Positions 23,580 through 33,813 of a stretch of 64,000 bases of DNA are shown here, piece by piece. A program made the position numbers and the translations under genes. The DNA is from Anomaloglossus baeobatrachus. Taxonomy: Eukaryota; Chordata; Amphibia; Anura; Aromobatidae. Position 1 is the first letter of the stretch. Each line of letters opens with the position of its first letter. The notes beneath the pieces were generated by a model, which had not been told where the DNA came from, made no database searches, and saw nothing but the letters and a program-made list of their open reading frames with translations. The stretch is from assembly GCF_048569485.1 (NCBI RefSeq), contig NC_134354.1, positions 454,332,807 through 454,396,806 on the forward strand, in the 5' to 3' direction.

Positions 23580-24005
23580 TGTATGTCCTACTGCTATGAT
23601 GTTTGGACATCATGGATTATTGCATTAATAGTTGTTTCCATTAATCATTTTCTTACCATATTCTTATAACCTTAGTCCACTTGTTTTTAGATTGTGCTGG
23701 TGCTATGCTGTAAGAATTTCCATACCATGAGTAATGCAATGGAATTTGGTAAGTATACGTGATATCTGACTTGCTAGAATACTTTCTTGTATATAAACTG
23801 CCTACTTCGAGCCTGTACTTCCACTCTGAAACATTGGTAAAACTTGTTGACTCCTTCACATTTTCTGACAATGGTTTTCCAATGGGGTGTATGTCTAGAG
23901 ACTCAATTTCCTGCCATATTCAATATCTCTGATTGTTGTCAGTAAATTAAGTAATTACTTACACCTAAAGGCTGAAATTATTTTGTTAATTGGACTTTAC
24001 TCTTT
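23580..24005 (+). other. Unique-sequence island around the GEMIN4 start exon
   Basis: About 425 bp without repeat signatures between a Tc1 copy and a T2-like MITE. It contains the start-codon exon at 23691-23748 with its splice signals. Nothing else was recognised. Confidence 0.5.
23691..23748 (+). CDS. GEMIN4: GEMIN4 first coding exon (start codon)
   Basis: A 58-nt exon preceded by the acceptor ttgtttttag and followed by the strong donor gtaagt. Its last ten bases, ATGGAATTTG (23739-23748), encode Met-Glu-Phe plus the first base of Gly. Joined in phase 1 to the large exon at 35236 this gives MEFGSWNICEQ, matching human Gemin4 MDLGPLNICEE. I choose ATG 23739 for that reason. An in-frame ATG at 23727 (adding MSNA) has A at -3 and could be used instead. 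The frame stays open upstream to the acceptor, so the in-frame stop that would fix the start is not in this exon. The acceptor implies a further upstream 5' untranslated exon. Confidence 0.8.
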
Positions 24006-25032
24006 TTAAAGGGAACATGTCATGTAAAAAAATGCAGATATGAGGATAATCAGCCTCTTGTCAGTCAGTGGCAGGCACGGTTACAGCCGCCGCTTACTGT
24101 GCACATAATGCACTGACTGAAACTGCGCCGGCTGCACCACTACACTGTGTACAGAATTATTAGGCAAATGAGTATTTTGATCACATGATACTTTTTATAC
24201 ATGTTGTACTACCCAAGCTGTAAAGGCTGAGAGCCAACTACCAATTAAGTAAATCAGGTGATGTGCATCTCTGTAATGAGGAGGGGTGCGGTGTAATAAC
24301 ATCAACACCCTATATAAGGTGTACTTAATTATTAAGCAACTTCATTTCCTTTGGCAAAATGGATCAGTAGAGAAATTTGACGGGCTCTGAAAAGTCCAAA
24401 ATTGTGAGATGTCTTGCAGAGGGATGCAGCAGTCTTGAAATTGCCAAACGTTTGAAGCGTGATCACTGAACAATCAAGCGTTTCATAGCAAATAACCAAC
24501 AGGGTCGCAAGAAGCGTGTTGGGCAAAATAACTGCCCATGAATTGAGGAAAATCAAGCGTGAAGCTGCCAAGATGCCATTTGCCACCAGTTTGGCCATAT
24601 TTCAGATCTGCAACGTTACTGGAGTATCAAAAAGCACAAGGTGTGCCATACTCAGGGACATGGCCAAGGTAAGGAAGGCTGAAAAACAACCACCTTTGAA
24701 CAAGAAACAGAAGATAAAACGTCAAGACTGGGCCAAGAAATATCTTAAGACTGATTTTTCCAAGGTTTTATGGACTGATGAAATGAGAGTGACTCTTGAT
24801 GGGCCAGATGGATGGGCCAGAGGCTGGATCAGTAAAGGGCAGAGAGCTCCACTCCGAGGATTTTGGGTTGATTGAGAACATAGTTGTTGATCAATAATTA
24901 AAAAAAATCCTCTAAAATACAACTTGCCTAATAATTCTGCACACAGTGTATAACTGACAGCCCGAGGAATACAGGTCAAAATATTATTAACCTCATATCT
25001 GCCAGTTTATAGTCTTTCTACATGTCCGTTTA
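24006..25032. mobile_element. T2/Kolobok-like palindromic MITE, split by a Tc1 deletion copy
   Basis: Left end ttaaagggaacatgtcatgt. The right arm reads cctcatatctgcc then acatgtccgttta, the inverted form of the left arm (gcagatatgagg). The native element is only about 220 bp once the Tc1 derivative at 24143-24948 is removed. The TTAA target is known for the Xenopus T2 group. Confidence 0.6.
24143..24948 (+). mobile_element. Tc1/mariner internal-deletion derivative
   Basis: Perfectly placed TA on both sides. Ends are cactgtgtacagaattatta and taataattctgcacacagtg. Only part of a transposase remains: a helix-turn-helix region (MPFATSLAIFQICNVTGVSK) and the first catalytic Asp in KVLWTDEMRVTLDGPDGWA. 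The rest of the catalytic domain is missing, since after RGFWVD the sequence runs straight into the 3' end. This is a different Tc1 family from 21960-23577. Confidence 0.85.
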
Positions 25033-25317
25033 TGTATGTGCACATGGGTGCATCGGCAACAGAAATTTCCGGATTTACAGTAGCAGCATTTTGTGAATTG
25101 TAACAGATGTATGGGAATATCCACAGCATAAATTGTCCTGCGCAGCGGATTTGGAATTTCAACTTGCCTCTATTGTTATCATGTTTCACTTGCACCGTTT
25201 TTGCAATGAAATTTGCAGAGGAATTTCATGTGCGCTTATTCTTTAACTTGGCTTTTCACAAGGTGTCTTTAACTTGTCTTTTTGTGGACATGTTTAAAGG
25301 AACCTGCCAGCGCTTTT
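25033..25317 (+). other. Intronic sequence without recognised feature
   Basis: Mostly unremarkable sequence. A text tgtttaaaggaacctgccag at 25292 resembles a T2-like MITE start immediately before the DIRS element, but no convincing partner end was found. Confidence 0.3.
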
Positions 25318-26374
25318 GTTTTTCTTTATCGTTCCTTCCATGGGAGACCCAAACCATGGGGTGTATAGCTAGCGCCTCCGGAGGACACACAAAGTACTAC
25401 ACTCAAACGTGTAGCTCCTCCCTCCGGGCTATATACACTCCCTGGATGACAATCTATCCAGTTCAATACTTTGTGTTTCAGGAGGAACACACACTTGCAT
25501 TCTCTGATATTTTTTTCTCATTTTTATTTTTTTTTAAAGATTTGGAAGAAAAGCGGGTCCAGTCTGGACTCCCGGCATGTCCCTTCACACCCCACTCTGT
25601 CGGCGGTGCTGTTAAGGTTGACTTTATAAGGCTGGAGCCTTCACATGCCGCGCTCCTTCACATCCTCTAAGAGGCTCTGGGTTGAAGTGGGAGCCTCCAC
25701 GGTCCTCTCTGCTTGCAGACGACCGGTCTCCATCCGCAGCCCTGTCTGGTCCCTGCTGGAAGGAGCATTTACCCCCCTCTCCAGGGACATGGCCCTGCGT
25801 CTCAAAGATAAGTATAGAGACGTTTTTCAGGGGTCCCGGGACTTTTATTAGGGGGACAGTATGTGTTTTAACGTTACTGTACTTTCCGGCCGATTCTGGG
25901 GATTTCCCCTGAGAACCGCGCCGAAGGTGCCTGCTCGTCGGCCGCATTGTTAAATCTAGGCCCCGGCTTCTGTTTGGGCCTAGTTTCGGTATCGGCTTCT
26001 CTGCATGTTTTGCATACAGCGCCGCCCACCGCCCGGCCAGCAGAGGGGAGGGCACTCCTCCTTGGGGAGATGTCCCCTCCCCTGTCTGTCGTCCTGTATC
26101 TCTCTGCCCTCCGTTTTTCCCGCTCTTGGGCTTATACACGCCCCCCCTCTTTCTCCCAGCGCCATTTTCTCAGCGTTCTTGCGCTAGAGGGAGCTGGATG
26201 CTGCAGCTGCATTCTATCAGGAAGGCTAACGCTTCACAGGGGAGCGGTGGAATCCGGAGGGCACACAGAGAGCACGGGCTGGTAAGCCACAACCTCTGGT
26301 TGTGGACTTTTATTACACTCTCAGGCATTCTACAGGAGTATATTCTGGCTGCAGAGCTCTCCACCATCAGCAGC

Positions 26375-27799
26375 ATGTCTGTCACTAGGAGCAAGGCTGC
26401 AAACATGTATGCTATATGCACTGCTTGCAAGCTCATTCTGCCAGAGCCAAGCACATACCCACATTGTGATGCCTGTGCTAATATGGTTGTGTCTCAGCCT
26501 GGAGCCTCCGCAGGGGTCCCTCCGGCTGCTTTGGCCCCGGTGGCTGAACCCCCGGCTTGGGTAGCATCTTTTTCTCAAGCTCTTTCCAGGTCTTTTGCCG
26601 ACTCCATGGGGCAGCTGTCCCAGACACTGCTGTCCATGCATCAGCCCCCTTCACAGGGTGCTTCGGCTGCTCCTAGCTCTGCAGAGCTCTCAGAGCATGT
26701 CCCAGGACCCCGTCCCCCTAAACGGAGACGCAGGGACCCTTCTCCCTCCTCTTCCCACGGCTCTGATTCACGTGCCGAGGTGCAGGGCGAGGAGGACTCG
26801 TTTACTGTGGGCTCAGACGCTACCTCTATGTACCCCATTGACTTGTCTGAGGGAGATGCGGATGTTAGTGACTTAATTGCGTCCATTAACTCCGTACTGA
26901 ACCTCAACCCACCAGAGTCTGAGGAACAAGCCTCTCTGGTAGAGATACACCAGTTTACCTCACCTAAGAAAGCTAGGAGTATGTTTTTTAACCACTCCAG
27001 CTTTCAGGCCACTGTTACCAAACCCAGGGCCTGTCCTGACAAACGTTTTCCGAAGCGTAGTTCAGATGACCGTTTTCCTTTTCCACCAGAGGTGGTTAAA
27101 GAATGGGCTCAGTCCCCAAAGGTGGACCCTCCGGTGTCCAGAATCTCAGCCCGCACAGTCGTGGCTGTGGCTGATGGCACTTCTCTTAAGGATCCCACTG
27201 ACCGCCACGTTGACCTTTTGGCCAAGTCTGTATATGAGGTGGCTGGAGCCTCGTTCTCCCCGTCTTTTGCGGCAGTGTGGGCTCTCAAGGCAGTCTCTGC
27301 CTCTCTGGAGGAGATGCATTCCCTCACCAGGGACTCTATGCCTGAGCTGGAGACCTTAACTTCTCGAGCTTCGGCTTTTGCATCTTACGCCATGTCTGCC
27401 ATCCTGGAGGCTTCTCACCGCACTGCGGTGGCCTCCGCTAACTCCCTCGCGATCCGCAGGATCTTGTGGCTTCGAGAGTGGAAAGCAGACGCTTCCTCAA
27501 AAAAGTACCTTGCGAGTCTCCCTTTTGCTGGGTCCAGGCTGTTTGGGGAACAGCTGGATGACATAATCAAGGAGGCTACTGGCGGGAAGAGTACTTCCTT
27601 GCCTCAAACTAAGGCCAGGAAACCTGTCCAGGGCAGGATCCAATCGAGGTTTCATTCCTTTCGTTCCTCTAACTGGTCATCCTCGAAACCCTCGGCCGCG
27701 TCCACTACCGCAGCCAAGGATCGTAAACCAAACTGGCGCGCAAAGCCGCGTCCTCAAAAGACCGGAGGAGCCGCTGCCACTAAGGCGGCCTCCTCTTGA
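26375..27799 (+). CDS. DIRS B ORF1 (gag-like)
   Basis: About 474 residues if read from the ATG at 26375. The frame itself is open from 26126. Near the N terminus, CTACKLILPEPSTYPHCDAC has CxxC pairs like a zinc-binding knot. A Pro/Ser/Ala-rich stretch, a basic block (PPKRRRRDPSP) and an acidic segment follow. The Lys/Arg-rich C terminus (KPNWRAKPRPQK) fits nucleic-acid binding. DIRS ORF1 is taken to be the Gag-like particle protein. That role is inferred from position, since sequence alone would not prove it. Confidence 0.7.
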   Translation: MSVTRSKAANMYAICTACKLILPEPSTYPHCDACANMVVSQPGASAGVPPAALAPVAEPPAWVASFSQALSRSFADSMGQLSQTLLSMHQPPSQGASAAPSSAELSEHVPGPRPPKRRRRDPSPSSSHGSDSRAEVQGEEDSFTVGSDATSMYPIDLSEGDADVSDLIASINSVLNLNPPESEEQASLVEIHQFTSPKKARSMFFNHSSFQATVTKPRACPDKRFPKRSSDDRFPFPPEVVKEWAQSPKVDPPVSRISARTVVAVADGTSLKDPTDRHVDLLAKSVYEVAGASFSPSFAAVWALKAVSASLEEMHSLTRDSMPELETLTSRASAFASYAMSAILEASHRTAVASANSLAIRRILWLREWKADASSKKYLASLPFAGSRLFGEQLDDIIKEATGGKSTSLPQTKARKPVQGRIQSRFHSFRSSNWSSSKPSAASTTAAKDRKPNWRAKPRPQKTGGAAATKAASS

Positions 27800-27824
27800 C
27801 TACCTGGCTGCGCCAGCAACGTCC

Positions 27825-29657
27825 TTGGTCGGTGGCAGGCTCTCCCACTTTGGAGACGTGTGGTTCCAACACGTCACCGATCAGTGGGTGCGGGATATTA
27901 TCTCCCACGGCTACAGGATAGAATTTTCTTCCAGCCCGCCAACCGCCTTCTCTCAGGCCGTGGCCTCCCTGCAGGCCAACGGGGTTATTGTTCCGGTTCC
28001 CGGCCGGGAACGGTTCAGCGGTTTCTACTCAAACCTCTTTCTAGTCCCCAAGAAGGACGGTTCCTCCCGGCCCATCCTGGACCTCAAGCTTCTCAACAAG
28101 CATATTCAGGTGCAGCACTTTCGCATGGAATCTCTGAGATCGGTCATTGCCTCAATGACCCAAGGAGATTTTCTGGCATCCATCGACATCAGAGATGCCT
28201 ATCTGCCTGTGCCTATTGCGGTCTCACACCAGCGTTGGCTACGCTTTGCAATCGGAGAGGAACATTTCCAGTTCGTGGCTCTTCCCTTTGGCTTAGCCAC
28301 GGCCCCTCGGGTGTTCACCAAGGTCATGGCAGCAGTGGTTGCAGTCCTGCACCTCCAGGGATTGGCAGTGATTCCTTACCTGGACGACCTTCTAGTCAAG
28401 GCCTCATCCAGTGTAGACTGCCAGCGGAGTGTCTCTCTCACTGTCGCCACGCTAGTTCAGTTCGGGTGGCTTGTCAACCTGCCCAAGTCCACTCTGACCC
28501 CGACCCAGGTACTTTTGTACCTAGGGATGCAGTTCGAGACTCTGCCGGCACTTGTCAAGTTGCCCTTAGTCAAACAGCAGTCCCTTCGTCTGGCGGTGCG
28601 CTCTCTGCTGAGGCACCGCCGTCATTCCATCAGACACCTCATGCGGGTGCTGGGTCAGATGGTGGCGTCAATGGAAGCGGTTCCCTTTGCCCAGTTCCAT
28701 CTGCGTCCCTTGCAGCTGGACATTCTCCGCTGTTGGGACAAGCGGATCTCTTCCTTGGACAGGCTGGTGGCTCTGTCATCTCAGACCAGGAACTCCCTTC
28801 AGTGGTGGCTTCAGCCCCTCTCCCTGTCACAGGGACGCTCCTTCCTGACTCCGTCCTGGGTGATACTCACCACGGATGCCAGCCTCTCCGGTTGGGGAGC
28901 GGTATTTCTTCATCACCGAGCACAGGGCACTTGGACTTCGTCCGAATCAGCCCTCCCGATCAATGTGCTGGAGATCAGAGCTGTGTTTCTAGCTCTCCTA
29001 GACTTTCACCACCTGTTGGCGGGCAAGCACATTCGGGTTCAGTCGGACAACGCGACGGCGGTTGCCTACATCAATCACCAGGGCGGGACTCACAGCCGTC
29101 TGGCGATGTTGGAGGTTCAACGAATCCTTCAGTGGACGGAGGACTTCAAGTCCACCATATCTGCGGTCCACATCCCAGGCGTGGAAAACTGGGAGGCCGA
29201 TTATCTCAGCCGTCAAACCGTGGACGGCGGCGAGTGGGCCCTGCATCCGTCAGTGTTCAGATCGATCTGCCGCAAGTGGGGCACTCCGGAAGTGGATCTG
29301 ATGGCATCCCGGCACAACAACAAGGTTCCGGTTTACGTGGCTCGCTCCCACGATCCTCAGGCCTTCGCAGCAGACGCACTGGTTCAAGATTGGGCTCAGT
29401 TCCGTCTGGCCTATGTGTTTCCCCCTCTAGCGCTCTTGCCCAGGGTTCTGCGCAAGATCGGTACGGAGGGCCGTCGAGTCATACTCATTGCTCCGGATTG
29501 GCCCAGGCGAGCTTGGTACCCAGACCTGCTCCGCCTGTCCGTAGAGGTGCCGTGGCATCTCCCGGACCGCCCAGACCTTCTCTCTCAAGGTCCGTTCTTC
29601 CGCCAGAATTCTGCGGCTCTCAGATTGACGGCGTGGCTCTTGAGTCCTGGATCCTGA
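27825..29657 (+). CDS. DIRS B reverse transcriptase and RNase H
   Basis: A frame of about 610 residues. RT motifs are DGSSRPILDLKLLNKH, FLASIDIRDAYLPVPI, LPFGLATAPRVFTKVM and the catalytic IPYLDDLLVKA at about residues 180-190. RNase H motifs are ILTTDASLSGWGAVF, INVLEIRAVFLAL and IRVQSDNATAVAYINHQGG. The segment after SAVHIPGVENWEADYLSRQ (WGTPEVDLMASRHNNKVP and APDWPRRAWYPDL) is conserved between the two elements here. It makes DNA from the element's RNA. It overlaps the recombinase frame. Confidence 0.9.
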   Translation: MVGGRLSHFGDVWFQHVTDQWVRDIISHGYRIEFSSSPPTAFSQAVASLQANGVIVPVPGRERFSGFYSNLFLVPKKDGSSRPILDLKLLNKHIQVQHFRMESLRSVIASMTQGDFLASIDIRDAYLPVPIAVSHQRWLRFAIGEEHFQFVALPFGLATAPRVFTKVMAAVVAVLHLQGLAVIPYLDDLLVKASSSVDCQRSVSLTVATLVQFGWLVNLPKSTLTPTQVLLYLGMQFETLPALVKLPLVKQQSLRLAVRSLLRHRRHSIRHLMRVLGQMVASMEAVPFAQFHLRPLQLDILRCWDKRISSLDRLVALSSQTRNSLQWWLQPLSLSQGRSFLTPSWVILTTDASLSGWGAVFLHHRAQGTWTSSESALPINVLEIRAVFLALLDFHHLLAGKHIRVQSDNATAVAYINHQGGTHSRLAMLEVQRILQWTEDFKSTISAVHIPGVENWEADYLSRQTVDGGEWALHPSVFRSICRKWGTPEVDLMASRHNNKVPVYVARSHDPQAFAADALVQDWAQFRLAYVFPPLALLPRVLRKIGTEGRRVILIAPDWPRRAWYPDLLRLSVEVPWHLPDRPDLLSQGPFFRQNSAALRLTAWLLSPGS

Positions 29658-29659
29658 CG

Positions 29660-30676
29660 GCTTCAGGCATTCCCCCTGAGGTCATCTCCACCATGACTCA
29701 GGCTCGGAAGTCTTCCTCGGCCAAGATTTACCACAGGACTTGGAGAATTTTCCTGTCCTGGTGTCGCTCTTCCGGCCGTGCCCCTTGGCCGTTCTCCTTG
29801 CCGACCATCCTGTCTTTTCTACAGTCAGGCCTACAGTTAGGTCTGTCCCTCAATTCCCTCAAGGGACAGGTGTCGGCTTTGTCGGTATTGTTCCAGCGGC
29901 GTATCGCCCGACTGGCTCAGGTGCGCACCTTCATGCAGGGCGCATCTCACATCATCCCTCCTTACCGGCGGCCCTTGGATCCCTGGGACCTTAATCTGGT
30001 CCTCACGGCCTTACAGAAACCCCCCTTTGAGCCTCTCAGGGAGGTTCCCTTGTCTAGACTTTCACAGAAAGTTGTCTTTCTAGTAGCCATAACTTCTCTC
30101 AGGAGAGTTTCTGATTTGGCTGCGCTTTCTTCGGAATCCCCCTTTTTGGTGTTTCACCAAGACAAGGTGGTTCTTCGTCCGACTCCGGACTTTCTCCCTA
30201 AGGTGGTGTCTTCCTTCCACCTTAACCAGGACATTTCATTGCCCTCTCTTTGTCCGGCCCCTGTGCATCGCTGTGAGAAGGCGTTGCACACCTTGGATTT
30301 GGTGCGGGCGCTCCGAATCTATGTGTCACGCACCGCCGTTTTTCGGCGGTGCACCTCACTTTTTGTGCTAACCACGGGTCAGCGCAAGGGTCTCGCTGCT
30401 TCTAAGCCGACCCTAGCTCGTTGGATTAGGTCGGCTATCGCCGATGCCTACCAGTGTTCTCAGGTGCCTTCCCCGCCGGGGATTAAGGCGCACTCGACCA
30501 GAGCTGTCGGTGCCTCCTGGGCTTTCAGGCACCAGGCTACGGCTCAGCAGGTGTGTCAGGCTGCCACTTGGTCCAGTCTGCACACTTTTTCGAAGCACTA
30601 CCAGGTGCATGCTCATGCTTCGGCAGATGCGAGCTTGGGCAGACGCATCCTTCAGGCGGCTGTCGCCCACTTGTGA
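29660..30676 (+). CDS. DIRS B tyrosine recombinase
   Basis: The functional part lies at the 3' end of a long open frame that begins at 27860 and overlaps the RT frame. The core-binding part starts near SSAKIYHRTWRIFLSWC. Catalytic features are the Arg in SLRRVSDLAAL, His and Arg in KAHSTRAVGASWAFRHQ, and the Tyr in LHTFSKHYQVHA. DIRS elements use this enzyme in place of an integrase, so no target duplication is made. The upstream half of the frame is an overlap shadow of the RT gene and probably not functional protein. Confidence 0.85.
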   Translation, partial: ASGIPPEVISTMTQARKSSSAKIYHRTWRIFLSWCRSSGRAPWPFSLPTILSFLQSGLQLGLSLNSLKGQVSALSVLFQRRIARLAQVRTFMQGASHIIPPYRRPLDPWDLNLVLTALQKPPFEPLREVPLSRLSQKVVFLVAITSLRRVSDLAALSSESPFLVFHQDKVVLRPTPDFLPKVVSSFHLNQDISLPSLCPAPVHRCEKALHTLDLVRALRIYVSRTAVFRRCTSLFVLTTGQRKGLAASKPTLARWIRSAIADAYQCSQVPSPPGIKAHSTRAVGASWAFRHQATAQQVCQAATWSSLHTFSKHYQVHAHASADASLGRRILQAAVAHL

Positions 30677-30737
30677 AGTTAGGTTTTGCCTACTTCTCAG
30701 TTTGGTTTCTTTCCCACCCATGGACTGCTTTGGAACG

Positions 30738-30840
30738 TCCCATGGTTTGGGTCTCCCATGGAAGGAACGATAACGAAAAAGAGAATTTTGTTTACTTACC
30801 GTAAATTCTTTTTCTTGTAGTTCCGACATGGGAGACCCAG
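30738..30840. repeat. DIRS B internal complementary region
   Basis: It consists of back-to-back reverse complements of the element's left terminus (tatcgttccttccatgggag) and right terminus (tcggaactacaagaaaaaga). It starts about 60 bp after the recombinase stop codon. Confidence 0.85.
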
Positions 30841-31147
30841 CACCCTCCCTGTTGCCTGTTGGCAGTTTTTTGTTCCGTGTGTTTCACCGGCTGTTGTTAG
30901 TAGACAGAGTTCTGGTTTTGCAACGTTTACTCTATCTCTACTTATGGGTGGATGTCCTCCTTCAGCTTTTGTACTGAACTGGATAGATTGTCATCCAGGG
31001 AGTGTATATAGCCCGGAGGGAGGAGCTACACGTTTGAGTGTAGTACTTTGTGTGTCCTCCGGAGGCGCTAGCTATACACCCCATGGTTTGGGTCTCCCAT
31101 GTCGGAACTACAAGAAAAAGAATTTACGGTAAGTAAACAAAATTCTC

Positions 31148-31691
31148 TTTTTTTTCTTCACAGCTTGTAGTAGGCAATAGTCTCTCAACACGCAGGCAAT
31201 TACCCTGACTATTCAATGTGCTGTCTCTTCTCATAGAGCAGTTCATATGTACATGCTGTGATCATATTCCCATGGGCGATGTCCTTCTGACTGGCCTCGT
31301 CATCCCTTCTGCACTGGAAGTATTGCTCACATATGGGGTATCTTCCCTACTTGAGAATCTGCAGTGCACCAATAAAACCAGGGAGGGTACATCTGACTTC
31401 ATTGTGCACAAACAGTAAGGAATCATGTACAATATTTCCATTGCCGAAAAGATGACACAGCCTGTCAGAAGGGCATGCTTGTCAAGTTCCCTATAAAGGG
31501 GCTATCCATAGCGAAGTACAGTGCTTGGGCAGCCCTGTAGACAGAGGAGTTTGTGCATCTTCACTCTGCAGAACCCCCATTCTCAGAATTGCTGGGGGTC
31601 TCAGCAGGCAGATCCCTGGTGATTAGTAATTTAACCCAATGCTCTCTAAAAGGCAGAGTCACTATGAAAGGGAACACCTTTATTATAGAGT
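31148..31691 (+). other. GEMIN4 intron sequence without recognised feature
   Basis: About 540 bp with no clear exon, tandem repeat or transposon terminus. The text caagttccctataaagg near 31485 could be a decayed T2-like end. Confidence 0.3.
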
Positions 31692-32064
31692 TAGGGCATG
31701 TGCCCACGATCAAGATTCACTGCATCCTGGACCCAGCGGTTCCTGACCTGCAGGGCCGCGAGTCTCCTCCGCAGGAGACCGCAGCTGCTTGTACCCACGA
31801 TCAGGGTTCAGTGCGCTGCTGTCTCTCGCTTGTGTTCTCCTTACGGAGGATGCATGCAAATCCACAGCAAAAAATTGACATGCTTCAGTCTGGAAAGACT
31901 CACCGCAGGTCAGTTTTTGATGCGGATAAAACAAGCACAGTGGGCACGGGATTTCTAGAAATCCAATCCACTATGCTTGTTCTGTAGAACACACCGTTTT
32001 GGATGCAGCTGAAGCATGCTACGTCCAAAATGCTGCAAACACTGATCATGGACACGCACCCTTA
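31692..32064. mobile_element. MITE with tagggcatgtgcccacgatc ends
   Basis: Left end tagggcatgtgcccacgatc and right end gatcatggacacgcaccctta are imperfect inverted repeats. Inner text (gatcaagattcactgcatcc, gatcagggttcagtgcgctg) repeats the end motif. Non-coding. Confidence 0.6.
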
Positions 32065-32439
32065 GACAGTAGATGGCGGTCACAATAACAGCAATTAGCT
32101 AACATCTCTACAGGTTGATGATGACTACCCGTATTGCCAATAATGTACCATATGATCGAGCTGAGTTAAACAGAGAAAGAGATTCTAATTGCACCCGTTC
32201 CTATAATGTCTATTTACTCTAATTCAACATATGGACAGAAATAAACTATTTGAGGTAATGTTCTAACAAAGGTGCCGCATAATTGAGGTGACTGTGGAAA
32301 AAAAAAGTCACTTATGTATACGCCAGTTAGTGGTGTGAGTGTAAGTACTCTGACCAGATTTAAGCTGCATTTACACTGCAACATAATCGTGAATGAGCTT
32401 TGTTATAATTGCTCGTTTCACAATTGTTCTGCCGTGTTT
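32065..32439 (+). other. GEMIN4 intron sequence without clear feature
   Basis: AT-rich. The stretch ctgcatttacactgcaac at 32364 may pair with gtgtaaacagtcatttaaat at 33241, which would make a larger decayed MITE around the next element. No exon was seen. Confidence 0.3.
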
Positions 32440-32804
32440 AGGCTGGGGCCACACGGGGCACTACTGAGATGCTCGCATGAGACTCGGCTCGCGCTGGCAG
32501 CACAGCAGGAGCCGATTGTCATACGAGTGTGCTTGCATCTGAGCTCCGATCATGTGAGCAGACCTCAGCTGCGGGGGGCGGGCTGGCATGGAGGAGGAGA
32601 GTGTACTGCGAGTGCAGTGCGATTTTTCTCTCGCCCCATTCACTTGAATGTCGCAGCATGCTGTGATTGTTTTCTCGGGGTCCGATTAGGGCTGAGAAAA
32701 TAATCGCTCATGTGCTGACACACAGGCTAATATTGGTCCGAGTGGAATGGGATGTTTTATCGCACTCCACTCACACCGATTTTCTCGCCGTGTGGCTTAG
32801 GCCT
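32440..32804. mobile_element. MITE with aggctggggccacacgg ends
   Basis: Ends aggctggggccacacggggc and cgccgtgtggcttaggcct are imperfect inverted repeats around 365 bp. The interior carries further inverted pieces (gagactcggctcgcg, tcgggg). Non-coding. Confidence 0.65.
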
Positions 32805-33399
32805 TAGTAAGTGGTCATTATTGATGAGCGAGCACTACCATGCTGGAGTGCTTGCTACTCGTAACGAGCAATCGGAATCTCAGACGTGCTTGACTCGTGT
32901 ACCGAGTATATTGCAAGTCAATAGGAAAGTCGAGCATTTTTCTGGAAGATCTCAAGAATACTCCTCGAGTTTTGAATGGGCTTCCATTATACTCTGTATA
33001 CAAGTCCAGCCCGTCCGAGCATCTGAATGCTTGTTACAAGTACTGAGCATAGTAGTGATCACCCAATGAATGAGCAAAAAGCATGGTCACTGGATGATTT
33101 GATTTTTTTGCTCAGTGCAAAAGATTATCATTTTCAGTGGTGCATCATCCAGTGTAAACAAGTCTCTAACTATGGCAGTCTGAGCACTGAGTAATCTTGT
33201 ATAGATCACGCAATGTGAATCATTTATTTTGGTCTGTCTGTGTAAACAGTCATTTAAATGACAGCTGATCAGTAAGTGTTTACTGATCGGTAGTCATATC
33301 GTGCTGCCAGTCATTCTATATAGGTATAAGGCGCAATTCCAAATAGAGTTTATATGAGAATTTAATTATCTATATCACTTGCGTACGAAACAAAGCAGC
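32805..33399 (+). repeat. Degenerate dispersed repeat in the GEMIN4 intron
   Basis: The part 32815-33070 (gatgagcgagcactaccatg, ttgctactcgtaacgagcaa) resembles a frog repeat known to me by text only. The rest shows short inverted matches (cactggatgat and atcatccagtg). No coding exon was seen. Confidence 0.35.
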
Positions 33400-33813
33400 T
33401 TAAAGGAAACATGTCACCTAGAATATGCGTTGTAACCTATCAGCAGACGCATTTGTGCCCTAATTACACCTCCCTACCCATCCCTGTGCTGTAAAATTGT
33501 ATAATATGAAAGTAATAAAAAAACGTTTTATTACCTTCAGGATAGAATGAGCGACGGGGATGTCGCTCCATGGTATCACGCCCACAGGGGCGTGATACCA
33601 CGGAAATATGCAGACGTCCATAGGGCAAGGTGCCGCCCCTGTGACCACATTCCCTGCTATTTACATACGAAATATGAAGGTAATAAAACGTTTTTTATTA
33701 CTTTCATATTATACAATTTTACAGCACAGGGATGGGTAGGGAGGTGTAATTAGGGCACACATTCGTCTGCTGATAGGTCAGAACGCATATTCTAGGTGAC
33801 AGGTTCCCTTTAA
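33400..33813. mobile_element. T2/Kolobok-like palindromic MITE
   Basis: TTAA on both sides. Ends ttaaaggaaacatgtcacct and aggtgacaggttccctttaa. The whole element is an almost perfect hairpin: caccctccctacccatccc-type text on the left returns inverted on the right, centred on cgtgataccacgg. TTAA targets with aaggrr starts are typical of Xenopus T2 elements. Confidence 0.85.

Larger units (their letters stand above)
25318..31147 (+). mobile_element. DIRS-type retrotransposon B, looks whole
   Basis: All hallmarks of DIRS are present. Inverted termini lie at about 25318-25480 and 30972-31147, sharing gtgtatagctagcgcctccg and the stretch ggatgacaatctatcc with its complement. The internal complementary region is at about 30738-30840, and three long open frames occur in the usual order: ORF1, RT/RNase H and recombinase. 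Frames for RT and recombinase overlap, as known for the family. No target duplication is expected or seen. I see no obvious break, so it looks whole and young. It lies in the GEMIN4 intron in the gene's own orientation and is a sister lineage of element A. Confidence 0.9.

Noticed and set aside
25292-25317. T2-like MITE start just before DIRS B
   Set aside because: No convincing matching right end after the DIRS element. The text near 31485 is too weak.
27860-29659. First half of the long frame that ends in the DIRS B recombinase
   Set aside because: It is the second reading frame over the RT gene. Its residues are not conserved protein, and only the part after 29660 matches a recombinase.
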